Shown piece by piece: positions 45,116 to 55,638 of a DNA stretch of 64,000 bases. A model generated the notes under the pieces. It worked only from the letters and a program-made list of their open reading frames with translations, was not told the origin of the DNA and did no database searches. Within the stretch, counting starts at the first letter, position 1; each line of letters starts with the position of its first letter. The stretch comes from Parasedimentitalea huanghaiensis (lineage in GTDB: Bacteria; Pseudomonadota; Alphaproteobacteria; Rhodobacterales; Rhodobacteraceae). The stretch is from positions 496,001 through 560,000 of the forward strand of contig NZ_WQLV01000001.1 in the NCBI RefSeq assembly GCF_009753675.1, given 5' to 3'. Position numbers and translations under genes: made by a program.

Positions 45116-47085
45116 TCAGCCGCTACCCCTGCGATCTTAGCCTTGCGAGCACCAGCAGCCACGCGGTAGCGACGGTCGCTTAACGATAGCAATCCCCCCA
45201 GAGCCATCAATAGACAACCACCCCAGATCCAGTTCGCCAATGGCTTGATATAGGTCCGCATGATCCAGCCACCATCGTTTTGCTGATCGCCGATCACCAC
45301 ATACAGATCGCGCAGGAACCGGTAGTCAATCGCCGCTTCGGTGGTTGGCATCCGCGTCACCGGATAGTCGCGTTTTTCAGGCCGCATCATTGCCACTGGC
45401 TGACCGTCCTTGGTCACCCGGACATTGGCTACAGTTGCGTAGTAGTTTGGCCCACGATTGCGACCAACATCTTCCAGAACCAAAGTGTAGGCACCTACGT
45501 CAAAAGGTTGACCAACATATGCAACCCGAATGTCCTCTTGTTCCCAGGCGGTGAGCCCGGCTATGGCAAAGAACGTGATACCCAAACCGGCATGTGCCGT
45601 CGCTTTACCCCAATCTGCCCGCGGCAGGCGCATCATCCGTGCCAGACGCCCGGCCAGGCCAGAACGACCCGTGTGCGACCAGAGGTCAGTGATGGCGCCA
45701 AAGACCATCCAAGAGCCCAGGAACAGTCCGACAGGGCCAAGCGCTGAACGCCCGGTTTGCAAGGCCCAGGCAGCAACACCCAAAGCAACAGCCAACCCAA
45801 AGACGTAGCGCAGTTTCCAGGCCGTGCGGCCTAGCTTACCCCGTTTCCACGGCAGCATTGCGCCCACCGGCATGACCAGTCCCAACAGCACCATAAACGG
45901 CGTAAAGGCGGCGTTGAAGAACGGAGGTCCGACGCTCAATTTCCGGTCAAAGGCCATTTCAGCAATGATTGGCCACAGGGTGCCAAAGAACACCACGAAA
46001 CAGCTGACGGCCAGCAGGACATTATTGATCACCAGCCCGCTTTCGCGACTGATCACGCCAAACACCCCCTTGGCCTCCATCGACTGGGCCCGTGTGGCAA
46101 ACAATGTCAGCGCACCACCGGTAAAGATCGCCAGGATATACAGGATGAACACACCACGCACTGGATCATTGGCAAAGGCATGGACGGATGTCAGCAACCC
46201 TGAGCGCACAATAAAGGTGCCAACAAGCGAGAAACTAAAGGCCAGAATTGCCAGCAGGATAGTCCAGCTTTTCAGCGACTCGCGTTTTTCAACCACAACC
46301 GCACTGTGCAGCAACGCTGCGGCTAAAATCCAAGGCATGAAGGACGCGTTTTCGACCGGATCCCAGAACCAGAAACCGCCCCAGCCCAATTCATAATAGG
46401 CCCACCAGCTGCCCAGAGCGATACCAATGGTCAAAAAGACCCATGCAGCAAGTGTCCAGGGGCGAACCCAACGCCCCCAAGCTGCATCAACGCGCCCTTC
46501 AATCAGGGCAGCTATGGCAAAGGAAAAGGTCATGCTGAGGCCAACATAACCAAGGTACAAGAACGGTGGATGAAACGCCAAACCGGGGTCTTGCAATAGC
46601 GGGTTCAAATCCTGTCCGTCAAACGGCGGCACTGCCAGACGCATGAAGGGATTTGAAGTGAACAGGATAAAGGCAAAAAACGCGACCCCGATCGAGGCCT
46701 GTACCGCCAGAACGCGCGCTTTAAGGCTGGGCGGCAATCCACCACCAAAGACGGAAGCCACCGCACCAAACAGCGCCACAATCAGTACCCACAACAACAT
46801 AGAGCCTTCGTGATTGCCCCAGGTTCCGCTGATTTTGTACAGCATGGGTTTGGCTGAATGGCTGTTGTCCACCACCAGCTTTAGCGAGAAATCGGAGGTG
46901 ACGAAGGCCCAGGTCAGCGCGCCAAAGGCAAAAGCCGTAAACAGGAACTGCGCCTGCGCGGCTGGCTCGGCAACGGCCATCCATCCGGGCCATCGTTTAT
47001 GGGCACCAATCAACGGCACAACCATCTGCACGATAGCAATCAAAAAGGCGAGGATGAGGGCGAAGTGTCCGAGCTCTGTAATCAT
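45112..47085 (-). CDS. ccmF: Heme lyase CcmF
   Basis: The 657-residue integral membrane protein has about 15 helices and ligates heme, delivered by CcmE, to apocytochrome c in the periplasm. The tryptophan-rich WWD heme-binding domain is GSWWAYYELGWGGFWFWDPV (about residues 226-245), followed by ENASFMPWI, and conserved His are found in SGTWGNHEGSMLLW and HPPFLYLGY. It overlaps ccmH at its 3' end. The holin-like gene lies 72 bases upstream, where CcmE would directly precede it in most ccm operons. Confidence 0.96.
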   Translation of the reverse strand: MITELGHFALILAFLIAIVQMVVPLIGAHKRWPGWMAVAEPAAQAQFLFTAFAFGALTWAFVTSDFSLKLVVDNSHSAKPMLYKISGTWGNHEGSMLLWVLIVALFGAVASVFGGGLPPSLKARVLAVQASIGVAFFAFILFTSNPFMRLAVPPFDGQDLNPLLQDPGLAFHPPFLYLGYVGLSMTFSFAIAALIEGRVDAAWGRWVRPWTLAAWVFLTIGIALGSWWAYYELGWGGFWFWDPVENASFMPWILAAALLHSAVVVEKRESLKSWTILLAILAFSFSLVGTFIVRSGLLTSVHAFANDPVRGVFILYILAIFTGGALTLFATRAQSMEAKGVFGVISRESGLVINNVLLAVSCFVVFFGTLWPIIAEMAFDRKLSVGPPFFNAAFTPFMVLLGLVMPVGAMLPWKRGKLGRTAWKLRYVFGLAVALGVAAWALQTGRSALGPVGLFLGSWMVFGAITDLWSHTGRSGLAGRLARMMRLPRADWGKATAHAGLGITFFAIAGLTAWEQEDIRVAYVGQPFDVGAYTLVLEDVGRNRGPNYYATVANVRVTKDGQPVAMMRPEKRDYPVTRMPTTEAAIDYRFLRDLYVVIGDQQNDGGWIMRTYIKPLANWIWGGCLLMALGGLLSLSDRRYRVAAGARKAKIAGVAAE

Positions 47086-47157
47086 AAAGCCTATATAGGC
47101 CGAACAGATCGGCGCGCCAATGACAATCGCCGCGCCATCCGGTCACAGGTCTGTGGT

Positions 47158-47745
47158 TTATTCACTCTGTTTGTTGCGCAACAAACGCCACTGTATCAAT
47201 GCTGGATTCTGTTCCGGTTTGACAACCTCGATTTCATCCTCTGCATGCCCGTTTGTCGTTGCTTTACTCACACTTACGGCTTCTAGCTGTCTTAACTGAG
47301 AAACATTGCCAACGACTTGAGGCACGCGCGACAAAGACAGGGCCAGATCGCGTTGCAGATTTTCGGACTTCAGTTGCTGACGGGCGCCAAAGTAAAAGGA
47401 TACAATTACCCCCAGCAGCCACCATAATGGTTCTGGCACCAGTGCAATCCCCTGCATTCGTGCCGCAAACCAAACCGGATCAACCATTGCCGATCCCAAT
47501 AGCCCAATCGTGCCAAGAGCCAAGGCGGGGCGTGGCAGTCGATTAACCCCATCCATACACCGATCAAACCAGCCGCGTTGTTGCAACGCAAATTCCGATT
47601 GCATTTGGTTGATCGCAGCCATCTGGCCTTCAAATTGCCGCTGTGCACCAGACTCGGCATTCTCGCGGAACACTTCAACCGTTTCGCGCAACACATTGCG
47701 GTTGCCACCAAACGCCATTTTTAAGAACTGTGAGATCACCCCCAT
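47158..47745 (-). CDS. Holin family protein (3TM-type, GTA lysis type)
   Basis: The 195-residue protein has a charged N-terminal part (RENAESGAQRQFEGQMAAIN, about residues 27-46), two clear hydrophobic segments (PALALGTIGLLGSAMVDPVWF at about 71-91, here in part, and WWLLGVIVSFYFG at about 106-118) and a polar C-terminal tail. This is the layout of Rhodobacterales holin family proteins found beside a GH108 lysin. In Rhodobacter capsulatus a holin-endolysin pair outside the main cluster releases gene transfer agent particles; that equivalence is inferred. It overlaps the lysin gene by 10 bases. It sits within the ccm cluster, between ccmE and ccmF. Confidence 0.75.
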   Translation of the reverse strand: MGVISQFLKMAFGGNRNVLRETVEVFRENAESGAQRQFEGQMAAINQMQSEFALQQRGWFDRCMDGVNRLPRPALALGTIGLLGSAMVDPVWFAARMQGIALVPEPLWWLLGVIVSFYFGARQQLKSENLQRDLALSLSRVPQVVGNVSQLRQLEAVSVSKATTNGHAEDEIEVVKPEQNPALIQWRLLRNKQSE

Positions 47746-48347
47746 GATGCCACCCTTTTTTGAAAATCCTGTTCGCTGAGATGATACCGGGGAGACAAAA
47801 ACTCCTCGGCACGCCGGATCCAGCCGCCTTTGCCTCCTGCCCGGGTTCGGGCGTATTTGCGGCTGGCGGCCCGTCGATCGGCTAGGCGAAAATAGTAGTT
47901 ACGTCGGGCAACGCCGTAGGCATCTTTCAACGCCTGCTCACCCACATCGGCGGCCAGTCTTGACGCTTTTATCGTCTGCGGCCCGATCACCCCATCAACT
48001 GTCGCCTCATACCCCATATCGCGCAGCAACCGCTGCAAGATTTTGACGGCATTCGACCCCGCGTTAACATACATATCAAACACCGAAGGTTGCAGAAGTT
48101 TGGGTAAACTGGAGATTTTCGGAGCCGTAAAATAATGGGAAACAAATATCTCTACCGCTTGTTCCTGGCTTATCGCCTGCACATCGTCCAGCCCAACTTG
48201 CCCATCTCCGGTTAGATCCAAATTCAACCGGCGTAGCGTGTGGATTGTCACCCCATGCTTGGTCGCCCCTCCCGGATCATCGGGATCATTCACAAAACCA
48301 CCTTCACGGGCGACTATTTCTTCTGCAATCTGTTGGACACTGGGCAT
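47736..48347 (-). CDS. Holin-associated N-acetylmuramidase (GH108 endolysin)
   Basis: The 203-residue protein has an N-terminal glycoside hydrolase 108 domain with catalytic Glu in VAREGGFVNDPDDPGGATKH (about residues 11-30), then VSHYFTAPKISSLP and FDMYVNAGSNAVKILQRLL, and a C-terminal predicted peptidoglycan-binding domain (VDGVIGPQTIKA) ending in a basic segment. There is no signal peptide, so it needs the holin to reach the cell wall. A DGQVGLDDV calcium-loop-like insert is present near residues 47-57. Its 3' end overlaps the holin gene. The pair lies between ccmE and ccmF on the same strand. Confidence 0.88.
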   Translation of the reverse strand: MPSVQQIAEEIVAREGGFVNDPDDPGGATKHGVTIHTLRRLNLDLTGDGQVGLDDVQAISQEQAVEIFVSHYFTAPKISSLPKLLQPSVFDMYVNAGSNAVKILQRLLRDMGYEATVDGVIGPQTIKASRLAADVGEQALKDAYGVARRNYYFRLADRRAASRKYARTRAGGKGGWIRRAEEFLSPRYHLSEQDFQKRVASWG

Positions 48348-48500
48348 CGCACACTCCTATCGGAACCGTGCACCAGATTGCCGTTCAAATATTGCCACGC
48401 CTAAAACACAGCGCGCGCCCCGTTATCCGGAGCGCGCGCCTTATCTTCTTAGTCATGCTGCAAAAAACGACCACGTCAAATCAGGACGGTGTCGAAAGAT

Positions 48501-48944
48501 TCAGCTTTCTGGTTCGACGTAGACACCCTGTTCTTTCAGTGCATCTACCACTTCTTTAGGCATGTAAGTTTCGTCATGTTTCGCAAGGATTTCAGTCGCT
48601 TCGAAGACACCTTCAACATAACTCCCGGTTCCAATCATGCCTTGGTTTTCTTCGAACAAATCCGGCAAGACACCCGTATAGGTGACGGGAATCGACGCCC
48701 CACCATCCGTCACCGAGAACGAAATGATTTCACCCTGCCCGCGCACCAACGTACCTTCTTCGACCAGTCCGCCAATGCGGAACACTTCGCTTGGTTTTGG
48801 TGGTTCAGCCATCACTTCGCTAGGAGCGCGAAAGAAATTGATGCCGTCCTGCAGTGCATAGCCAATCAGACCGGTGGCCACCACAAGGGCCACCGCAGAA
48901 ACCAAAACAATCTGTACCCGGCGCCGTTTTTTGAGTGTCTTCAT
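48501..48944 (-). CDS. ccmE: Heme chaperone CcmE
   Basis: The 147-residue protein has a positively charged N-terminus, one membrane helix (about residues 10-30), and a periplasmic OB-fold domain. The covalent heme-binding His and following Tyr are in ILAKHDETYMPKEV (about residues 119-132). It receives heme from CcmC and passes it to CcmF. It starts 7 bases after argC on the same strand; downstream come the lysin and holin genes and then ccmF. Confidence 0.94.
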   Translation of the reverse strand: MKTLKKRRRVQIVLVSAVALVVATGLIGYALQDGINFFRAPSEVMAEPPKPSEVFRIGGLVEEGTLVRGQGEIISFSVTDGGASIPVTYTGVLPDLFEENQGMIGTGSYVEGVFEATEILAKHDETYMPKEVVDALKEQGVYVEPES

Positions 48945-48951
48945 TCCATCC

Positions 48952-49980
48952 TCACGGGAATAGCGGGGCCATCATCAGACCCGATGTTTCATCTTCACCT
49001 AACATCAGATTGGCGTTCTGCAAGGCCTGCCCGCTGCTACCTTTTGTCAGGTTATCCAATGCGGCGATAACAATTGCACGACCTTCGATCCGGTCGGCCG
49101 CAACACCGATGTGACAAAAGTTTGAGCCCCTCACATGATGAGTACTGGGAGCCTCACCAAAGGGAAGCACTTCGATGAACGGCTCGCCGGTGTAAGCTGC
49201 CGCCAGACACTCATGGATATGCTGGGCATCACCTTTGACATAAGCCGTAGCCAGAATACCCCGGTTGGCAGGCATGAGATGCGGGGTGAACTGCACCTTA
49301 ACCGCGCGGCCGGCCACCTTTGAAAACTCTTGATCAAACTCTCCCAGATGCCGGTGCGTGCCACCGATAGCATAGGCGTTGTAACCCTCACTCAGCTCGG
49401 CGTGCAGCAACCCTTCTTTAAGAGATCGCCCCGCACCAGAAACGGCGCATTTCAGGTCCAGAATGATTTCGTCCAGATCAATCACCCCGTCTGCAATTAG
49501 GGGCCGCAATGCAAACTGCCCAGTGGCAGCATTACACCCGGTGCCAGCTACCAAACGTGCGGCAGCGATGTCGTTGCGGTAAAATTCGGTCAGCCCGTAA
49601 ACCGCCTCCGTCTGCTGCTCCAGCGCGTTGTGTGGATTTCCGTACCACTTTTCATAAGCCGCCGGATCACGCAGCCGGAAGTCCGCGGACAGATCAACGA
49701 TCTTTAGCGTTTTGGGTAGTGCAGCAATCACTTCCTGGCTGGTTTTATGCGGCAGGGCACAAAAACACAGATCGATCTGAGAAAAATCAATCTCACCAAT
49801 CTTACACAGGGTTGGCATATCCAAATGACGCAGATGCGGGAACACCTGTGACATTTCCATGCCTGCCTTACGGTCCGCAGACAGGGCCGCGATTTCAAAG
49901 CTCGGATGCTGCGAGATCAGCCGCACCAGTTCAGCACCAGTGTAGCCGCTAGCGCCCAGAATTGCGATTTTATGGGTCAT
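48952..49980 (-). CDS. argC: N-acetyl-gamma-glutamyl-phosphate reductase
   Basis: The 342-residue enzyme catalyses the third step in arginine synthesis. The N-terminal NADP-binding motif is [17 protein letters not shown] (about residues 5-21), and the active-site Cys is in [15 protein letters not shown] (about residues 144-158), with the conserved His in [12 protein letters not shown]. The size fits the 340-residue type. It is the first gene of the argC-ccmE group; murI lies 88 bases upstream on the same strand. Confidence 0.95.
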   Translation of the reverse strand: MTHKIAILGASGYTGAELVRLISQHPSFEIAALSADRKAGMEMSQVFPHLRHLDMPTLCKIGEIDFSQIDLCFCALPHKTSQEVIAALPKTLKIVDLSADFRLRDPAAYEKWYGNPHNALEQQTEAVYGLTEFYRNDIAAARLVAGTGCNAATGQFALRPLIADGVIDLDEIILDLKCAVSGAGRSLKEGLLHAELSEGYNAYAIGGTHRHLGEFDQEFSKVAGRAVKVQFTPHLMPANRGILATAYVKGDAQHIHECLAAAYTGEPFIEVLPFGEAPSTHHVRGSNFCHIGVAADRIEGRAIVIAALDNLTKGSSGQALQNANLMLGEDETSGLMMAPLFP

Positions 49981-50068
49981 GTCAGACCTCTTTCTTACAT
50001 GTCATGTATCATTGCCATGACTGACAATGAACTTTTAGAACAAAAATGGATGAGTGCTTTGACCTGGA

Positions 50069-50878
50069 TCAGGCCGCTGAGAAGGTTATCTCTCGTCGCA
50101 AAAACTGAGTGGCGCGGTCTGATACCCGAGTGGCATCGCCGCTGGTCAGAAAACCGCCAGGTCCGCGCCCCATCATATCCGGATGACGCTCAAGATAATG
50201 CGCCAGACTTTCAGCAACCAGATCGCCCTGACTGTAAACAGTGACATTCGGTCCCAGCGCCTTTTGAAAGATATCTTCCATCAGCGGATAATGGGTACAG
50301 CCCAATATTGCGGCTTGTGGTTCAGGCATCTTGCGCTTTAGCGCATCCACATGGCTGCGCACCAAAGCTTCGGCCAGGATTTCATCACCCTCTTCGATGG
50401 CATCCACAACACCGCCGCAGCTTTGTGCTTCGACATCGACGCCAATAGCCCGAAACGCCAGTTCACGCTGAAAGGCACGGCTGGCCACGGTCGCTGGCGT
50501 CGCAAACAGCGCCACATGTTTGACCTCAACTTCACGTGGGGGGGAGTTATCGCCCCACTCTCGTTCCGTCAGGGCCTCAATCAGGGGAACAAACACGCCC
50601 AACACCCGTTTGCCCGGAGGCAGACCACCTTCTTGCATCCTGCGCAGGGCAGCAGCGCTCGCGGTGTTGCAGGCCAGTATAACCAGATCGCAGCCATGCG
50701 CCCACATCGTTTCAACCGCTTGCCGAGTCAACTGAAAGACGTCTTCAGCGTCGCGTACCCCATAAGGCGCATGGGCGCTGTCGCCATAATAAAGGAAATC
50801 CACATCCGGCAGACGTTGCTGCGCGGCGTTCAGAACGGTTAGCCCGCCCAATCCAGAATCAAAGATACCAACTGCCAT
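50069..50878 (-). CDS. murI: Glutamate racemase
   Basis: The 269-residue enzyme provides D-glutamate for peptidoglycan. The [11 protein letters not shown] motif is at residues 6-16, the first catalytic Cys is in [14 protein letters not shown] (about residues 67-80), and the second in [16 protein letters not shown] (about 191-206). The length is normal. It starts 8 bases after the acyltransferase gene on the same strand and may be co-transcribed with it. Confidence 0.95.
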   Translation of the reverse strand: MAVGIFDSGLGGLTVLNAAQQRLPDVDFLYYGDSAHAPYGVRDAEDVFQLTRQAVETMWAHGCDLVILACNTASAAALRRMQEGGLPPGKRVLGVFVPLIEALTEREWGDNSPPREVEVKHVALFATPATVASRAFQRELAFRAIGVDVEAQSCGGVVDAIEEGDEILAEALVRSHVDALKRKMPEPQAAILGCTHYPLMEDIFQKALGPNVTVYSQGDLVAESLAHYLERHPDMMGRGPGGFLTSGDATRVSDRATQFLRREITFSAA

Positions 50879-50886
50879 TGTCCCTG

Positions 50887-51762
50887 TCAGGCGCGATGCC
50901 TGTCCTCGAATTCATAGCCATAGCCGTTGTTGTTCAACGGCTTTGGAGACAGCTCATACGTGGCTTTGCGCAGGAAATCCATCATTGCTTTGGAATCTGT
51001 GACCAAAGGATCCAAAACATCACGCTGCAACGGATCCCCAATCACTACTTTCACCGGCGTATCTACCCGTTTTTTGAATTCCTTGATCAACAACCCCATC
51101 CGCAACGTACCGTGTAGATGACTGGCGATTTGAAACAAGCGCGATGTATGACCCTCAAAAAACAGCGGCACAACCGTCGCATTAGATTTGGCAACCATCC
51201 GTGCCGTAAAGCCACGCCACCCCGGATCCATTGGATAATCAAACGGGCGTGCTCCGGTGGAAACGGTGCCTCCGGGAAAAATACCAATTGCTCCGCCCTG
51301 TCCCAGATAGTTGAGCGCGGTTTTTCGTGTTTGCAAGTTGGTCCTTAAGGCATCTTTGGTCTCTTTGAATGAAACAGGCAGCACGACCCGGTTCAGGTCC
51401 TCGGCATTTTGAAACACGCGGTGCGCCAAAATGCGAAAATCGGAGCGCGATTGGGACAATATGTGCCCCATCATTAGCCCATCCAGTATTCCATAAGGAT
51501 GGTTTGCAATCAGGATCAATGGTCCGTCTGTTGGTATGTTCGTAAGAGACCCCGCCATCACGTCCAGGGTTAACCCGTAGCGTTCAGCCATAACTGACCA
51601 GAAGTCATGGCCCTCGGTAATATCATGCTGATATCCTTTGGCCCGCTTAATCAAACCAAGTCGGCCCGTTGAGTTTTCCATCAGTTTGATCAGGAACCGA
51701 CCGGAACGGGTTTCAGCCGAATGTGCGTAGGAGATATCGCGGGCAATATGGCGCGCTTGCAT
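50887..51762 (-). CDS. Lysophospholipid acyltransferase family protein
   Basis: The 291-residue protein is a PlsC-like acyltransferase that probably acylates a lysolipid at the inner membrane. Its block I is [16 protein letters not shown] (about residues 96-111), with the His and Asp one residue further apart than the usual HX4D; block III is [11 protein letters not shown] (near 166-176). It is close to those alphaproteobacterial acyltransferases that make aminolipids or ornithine lipids, but the substrate is not certain. The frame is open to 51897, yet ATG 51762, preceded by GGAG, gives the family N-terminus. Confidence 0.82.
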   Translation of the reverse strand: MQARHIARDISYAHSAETRSGRFLIKLMENSTGRLGLIKRAKGYQHDITEGHDFWSVMAERYGLTLDVMAGSLTNIPTDGPLILIANHPYGILDGLMMGHILSQSRSDFRILAHRVFQNAEDLNRVVLPVSFKETKDALRTNLQTRKTALNYLGQGGAIGIFPGGTVSTGARPFDYPMDPGWRGFTARMVAKSNATVVPLFFEGHTSRLFQIASHLHGTLRMGLLIKEFKKRVDTPVKVVIGDPLQRDVLDPLVTDSKAMMDFLRKATYELSPKPLNNNGYGYEFEDRHRA

Positions 51763-51999
51763 TCTGGCGGTACTCCAAGGGAAGGAACCGGAACACCGGC
51801 TTATGTGTTCCAAAATATGCGAGCCGCGTAACATGCCAGTGACAGAGATTGAAACGGGATTAGTTATGACTGCACGGATGCGCCACAGCGTCATCATCTT
51901 GTTGCTTCAGGCGTTTCTACCGACAGACTATTCTTTAGCCAGATAAATTGTTGGATACCCTTCGTTGGAAACGCTATCGACGACTAGGGTTCATAACAA

Positions 52000-52028
52000 A
52001 AAGGCCGGGATTACCCGGCCTTTCTTTG
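52000..52028 (-). terminator. Terminator of the indolepyruvate oxidoreductase gene
   Basis: AAAGGCCGGG (52000-52009) and CCCGGCCTTT (52014-52023) form a perfect 10-bp stem with an ATTA loop. On the minus strand it is followed by TTTTGTT and lies 25 bases past the stop codon. Confidence 0.9.
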
Positions 52029-52048
52029 AATTAGGATCAGCGTTGCGC

Positions 52049-55000
52049 CTATTCCGCCGCCTTGTTCAGCTGCGTTCCGCCCTGTTGCAACACAATCAGC
52101 AACTCCTCACGGCGCTTGGCCGCCTTTAGTTCGCTTTCGTGTTTGACAGGGCCAAAGCCACGAATTTGTAACGGCAGTTCGGCCAGTGCAATCAGCGGTT
52201 CCATGATCTCTGGGCTTGCCTTAGGCAACCAAGCCTTCATATCCGCTTCATATTGCTTGATCAGTGCACGCTCCATTTTGCGATCTGCCGAATACCCAAA
52301 CAGATCCAACGGTGTACCACGCAGAGATTTCATTTTGGCGAGCAACCGCAACAGACGCAGTGTTCCCGGGCCAAATTTGCGCTTTTTGGGACGGCCATTG
52401 GCGTCTTTTCCGCCCAGCATGGGAGGAGCCAAATTAAAGGACATCTTGAAATCACCCTCAAACTCAACCTCTGCCTTGGCGCGACTGTCCAGCAGCAATC
52501 TGGCAACCTCGTACTCATCCTTATAGGCCAGTAGTTTGTGATAGCCTTTGGCCGTGGCTTCTTTGAGAGGCTTATCACTGATACCTTCCAGCAGTTTGCC
52601 ATAACGCTTGGCCAGGCGTTTGCCCTGATATGCCACCAGAGCATCACTGCGATAGGATATTTTTTCATCCAGTGTTTTGGGCAGATCAACGACCTTGGGC
52701 TGGCTTACACCTTTTGCCTCGGCCGGGAACAGAACCGCCCAGCGACCAATATCAAAGGCCCGCAGGTTACGTTCGACAGCGGCACCGTTCATGGTGATCG
52801 CCTGGGTTAACGCCTCCAAAGTCAGAGGGATCAAACCACGCTGCCAGGCCGCACCAAACACCATCATGTTGGAAAAAATCGAATCTCCAAGCGTGGCTTT
52901 CGCCAGGTCGGTCGCGTCGAACAAGTCCAGACGATCCCGCAACCGTGCTTCCAGCGCCAGTTGCAACCGGTCAGTTGGAATGGTGAAATCCGTATTGCGG
53001 GTAAAATCACCGGTGATGATCTCGTGGCTATTGACCACAGCCCCAGTACGTTCAAGCGACGTCAGCCCCAATGTTTTGGCACCTGCGCTCACCACTAAGT
53101 CGCCACCAATCAATGCATGGGCCTCGCCGGTGGCCACACGGATTGCGCTGATGTCTTCCGGGCGATTGGCCAAGCGGCAATGGATGTGCACTGCGCCACC
53201 CTTTTGCGCCAAACCCGCCATTTCCATCATGCCGGCGCCTTTGCCGTCAATTTGTGCCGCCTGAGCAAGAACTGCACCAATGGTCACAACGCCAGTGCCG
53301 CCGACCCCAGTGATGACAACATTAAACGTGCCATCGATTGTCGGGAGATCTGGCTGCGGCAGATCTGGCAAATCTAACTGTGTGGTAGGGTCTTTTCGCG
53401 GCTTTGCGCCTTCCAAACTCAGGAAAGAGGGACAAAAGCCGTTCAGGCAAGAAAAATCCTTGTTGCAGGACGATTGATCAATCGCACGCTTACGGCCCAG
53501 TTCGGTTTCGGCAGGAACAATTGACACGCAGTTGGACTGAACGCCACAATCACCGCATCCTTCACAAACATCTGTATTGATGAACACCCGCTGATCCGGG
53601 TCTGGAAACAGACCACGCTTGCGGCGACGGCGTTTTTCAGCAGCACAGGTCTGGATATACAGGATGGCTGATACCCCTTCGACCTTTTCAAATTCGCGCT
53701 GAACGTTCATCAGCTCACCCCGTTCATGCATTCGCATACCGGAGGGAAATTGTTTGGCGTCGACGTCTTCTTTCTCATCATAGACCACCGCCATGGTCTT
53801 GATGCCCATGGCCACAAGCTCGCGAGCGATACGCGGAGCATCCAGCCCGCCTTCGTTACCCTGTCCACCGGTCATGGCAACCGCATCATTGTACAGGATC
53901 TTATAGGTTATGTTGGTACCCTCAGCCAGGGCAGCGCGGATCGCTTGAATGCCTGAATGATTGTAGGTGCCATCGCCTAGGTTCTGGAAAACATGGGGTC
54001 GGTTCGAGAAGGGAGCCTCGCCAATCCAGTTGGCGCCCTCCCCACCCATATGAGTAAACCCAGTGGTTTCGCGGTCCATCCACTGCACCATAAAGTGGCA
54101 ACCAATACCGGCATAGGCGCGAGACCCATCCGGAAGTTTGGTGGAGGAGTTATGTGGGCATCCAGAACAGAAGTAAGGCAGACGCGAGGTGATTTCTTCG
54201 GCATTGTCCGCCCGGCGCGCGTCCTCAAGAGCCGATAGGCCTGCGTGAATAGCATCGGTTTCGCGGCCCTCTTCGATCAAGATCTGACCAAGTTTCTCGG
54301 CGATCATAATCGGATCCAGCGCAAACCGAGTTTGGAACAGCTCTTCGCCGTGCATCGAGCCCGCACCGCCCCCTTTGTGCCAACCGTAAACCCGGCGACC
54401 ACGGCGATCATCAAAGATAGCTTCTTTGATCTGCACTTCGATCAGTTTGCGTTTTTCTTCAACAACAACGATCAGGTCCAGACCTTCCGCCCAATCGTGA
54501 AAACCTTTCATATCCAGCGGGAAGGTTTGTCCGACCTTATAGGTGGTGATGCCCAGCCGGTCGGCCATATTTTCATCAATGTTCAGCAACGACAACGCAT
54601 GGCTCAGGTCCAGCCAGTTTTTACCCGCAGCAACAAAACCGATTTTTGCACCCCGCTGACCCCACATGCGCTTGTCCATCTTATTGGCATGCGAGAACGC
54701 TTCGGCAGCAAAACGTTTATAGTCAATTATCCGGTCTTCCTGTTGGAAGCGGTCATCGGCCAGACGGATATTCAGCCCATCGTTGGGCATTTCGAATTCA
54801 GGCGTAACCAGCTTGATCCGGTCCGGGTCCCCATCCACAACCGAGGTCACCTCGATGGTGTCCTTCATCGTCTTCAGGCCAACCCAGAGCCCCGAAAACC
54901 GGCTGAGCGCCATGCCATAGATGCCGTAGTCCAGAATTTCCTGAACACCCGCCGGGCTGACAATCGGCAAATAGGCATCCATGAGGGCCCATTCCGATTG

Positions 55001-55471
55001 GTGCAGCACGGTTGAGGATTCACCTGTGTGGTCGTCGCCCATCGCCAACAGCACGCCGCCGTGCTTGGAGCTTCCGGCCATGTTGGCGTGGCGGATCACA
55101 TCGCCCGAACGGTCAACGCCCGGCCCTTTACCGTACCAAAGCCCAAACACGCCGTCGAATTTACCTTCACCACGGACTTCGGCCTGTTGACTGCCCCATA
55201 GCGCTGTTGCGGCCAGATCTTCGTTCAGCCCCAGCTGAAAGGTAACATCCGCCGCTTTTAGCTGCTTTTCAGCCCGCATCATCATTGTATCTACGGCACC
55301 CAGTGGCGATCCGCGATATCCGGTGACCAAGCCAGCCGTATTCAGACCGGCCTGCGCGTCACGCGCCTTTTGCATCAACATCAGGCGCACCAGCGCTTGC
55401 GTGCCGTTTAACATGACCGGCGATTTTTCCAGGTCATATTTGTCATTGAGCGAAATTTTTTGCGTGCTCAT
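52049..55471 (-). CDS. Indolepyruvate ferredoxin oxidoreductase, fused subunits
   Basis: The 1140-residue enzyme oxidatively decarboxylates aryl-pyruvates from aromatic amino acid breakdown to the acyl-CoA with ferredoxin as acceptor. The N-terminal two thirds are IorA-like: GYRGSPLGAVDTMMMRAEK, the GHSSTK-like YFCSGCPHNSSTK, and the TPP site GGEGANWIGEAPF through GDGTYNHSGIQAIR with MTGGQGNEGG. An iron-sulfur section CEGCGDCGVQSNCVS plus SSCNKDFSCLNGFCPSF is at about residues 650-700. The gamma-like part starts at GVGGTGVVTIGAVLAQAA (about 735) with MAGLAQKGGAVHIH. ATG 55471 has GGGAGG 5 bases upstream. It is divergent from a LysR-family gene. Confidence 0.93.
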   Translation of the reverse strand: MSTQKISLNDKYDLEKSPVMLNGTQALVRLMLMQKARDAQAGLNTAGLVTGYRGSPLGAVDTMMMRAEKQLKAADVTFQLGLNEDLAATALWGSQQAEVRGEGKFDGVFGLWYGKGPGVDRSGDVIRHANMAGSSKHGGVLLAMGDDHTGESSTVLHQSEWALMDAYLPIVSPAGVQEILDYGIYGMALSRFSGLWVGLKTMKDTIEVTSVVDGDPDRIKLVTPEFEMPNDGLNIRLADDRFQQEDRIIDYKRFAAEAFSHANKMDKRMWGQRGAKIGFVAAGKNWLDLSHALSLLNIDENMADRLGITTYKVGQTFPLDMKGFHDWAEGLDLIVVVEEKRKLIEVQIKEAIFDDRRGRRVYGWHKGGGAGSMHGEELFQTRFALDPIMIAEKLGQILIEEGRETDAIHAGLSALEDARRADNAEEITSRLPYFCSGCPHNSSTKLPDGSRAYAGIGCHFMVQWMDRETTGFTHMGGEGANWIGEAPFSNRPHVFQNLGDGTYNHSGIQAIRAALAEGTNITYKILYNDAVAMTGGQGNEGGLDAPRIARELVAMGIKTMAVVYDEKEDVDAKQFPSGMRMHERGELMNVQREFEKVEGVSAILYIQTCAAEKRRRRKRGLFPDPDQRVFINTDVCEGCGDCGVQSNCVSIVPAETELGRKRAIDQSSCNKDFSCLNGFCPSFLSLEGAKPRKDPTTQLDLPDLPQPDLPTIDGTFNVVITGVGGTGVVTIGAVLAQAAQIDGKGAGMMEMAGLAQKGGAVHIHCRLANRPEDISAIRVATGEAHALIGGDLVVSAGAKTLGLTSLERTGAVVNSHEIITGDFTRNTDFTIPTDRLQLALEARLRDRLDLFDATDLAKATLGDSIFSNMMVFGAAWQRGLIPLTLEALTQAITMNGAAVERNLRAFDIGRWAVLFPAEAKGVSQPKVVDLPKTLDEKISYRSDALVAYQGKRLAKRYGKLLEGISDKPLKEATAKGYHKLLAYKDEYEVARLLLDSRAKAEVEFEGDFKMSFNLAPPMLGGKDANGRPKKRKFGPGTLRLLRLLAKMKSLRGTPLDLFGYSADRKMERALIKQYEADMKAWLPKASPEIMEPLIALAELPLQIRGFGPVKHESELKAAKRREELLIVLQQGGTQLNKAAE

Positions 55472-55638
55472 CGGGGCCTCCCAACCTTGACTAGCTTGCA
55501 TTGTTTTTTCAACTAATAGGTCACAATTGCTGACCTGTATAGCTATATTTTGTAAAAACTGTCTTCAGGACACGGTTGAAATTGAAACAAGTGATACAAT
55601 TCATATAGGTTAGTCGCAGTAGATCAAAAGAGATGCAC

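Noticed and set aside
46603-46622. tRNA gene (T-loop-like GGGTTCAAATCC)
   Set aside because: It lies inside the ccmF coding sequence and no acceptor or anticodon stem surrounds it.
47158-48347. Prophage remnant
   Set aside because: Only lysin and holin genes occur, with no integrase, capsid, tail or attachment site; the pair fits the separate lysis cassette of gene transfer agents better.
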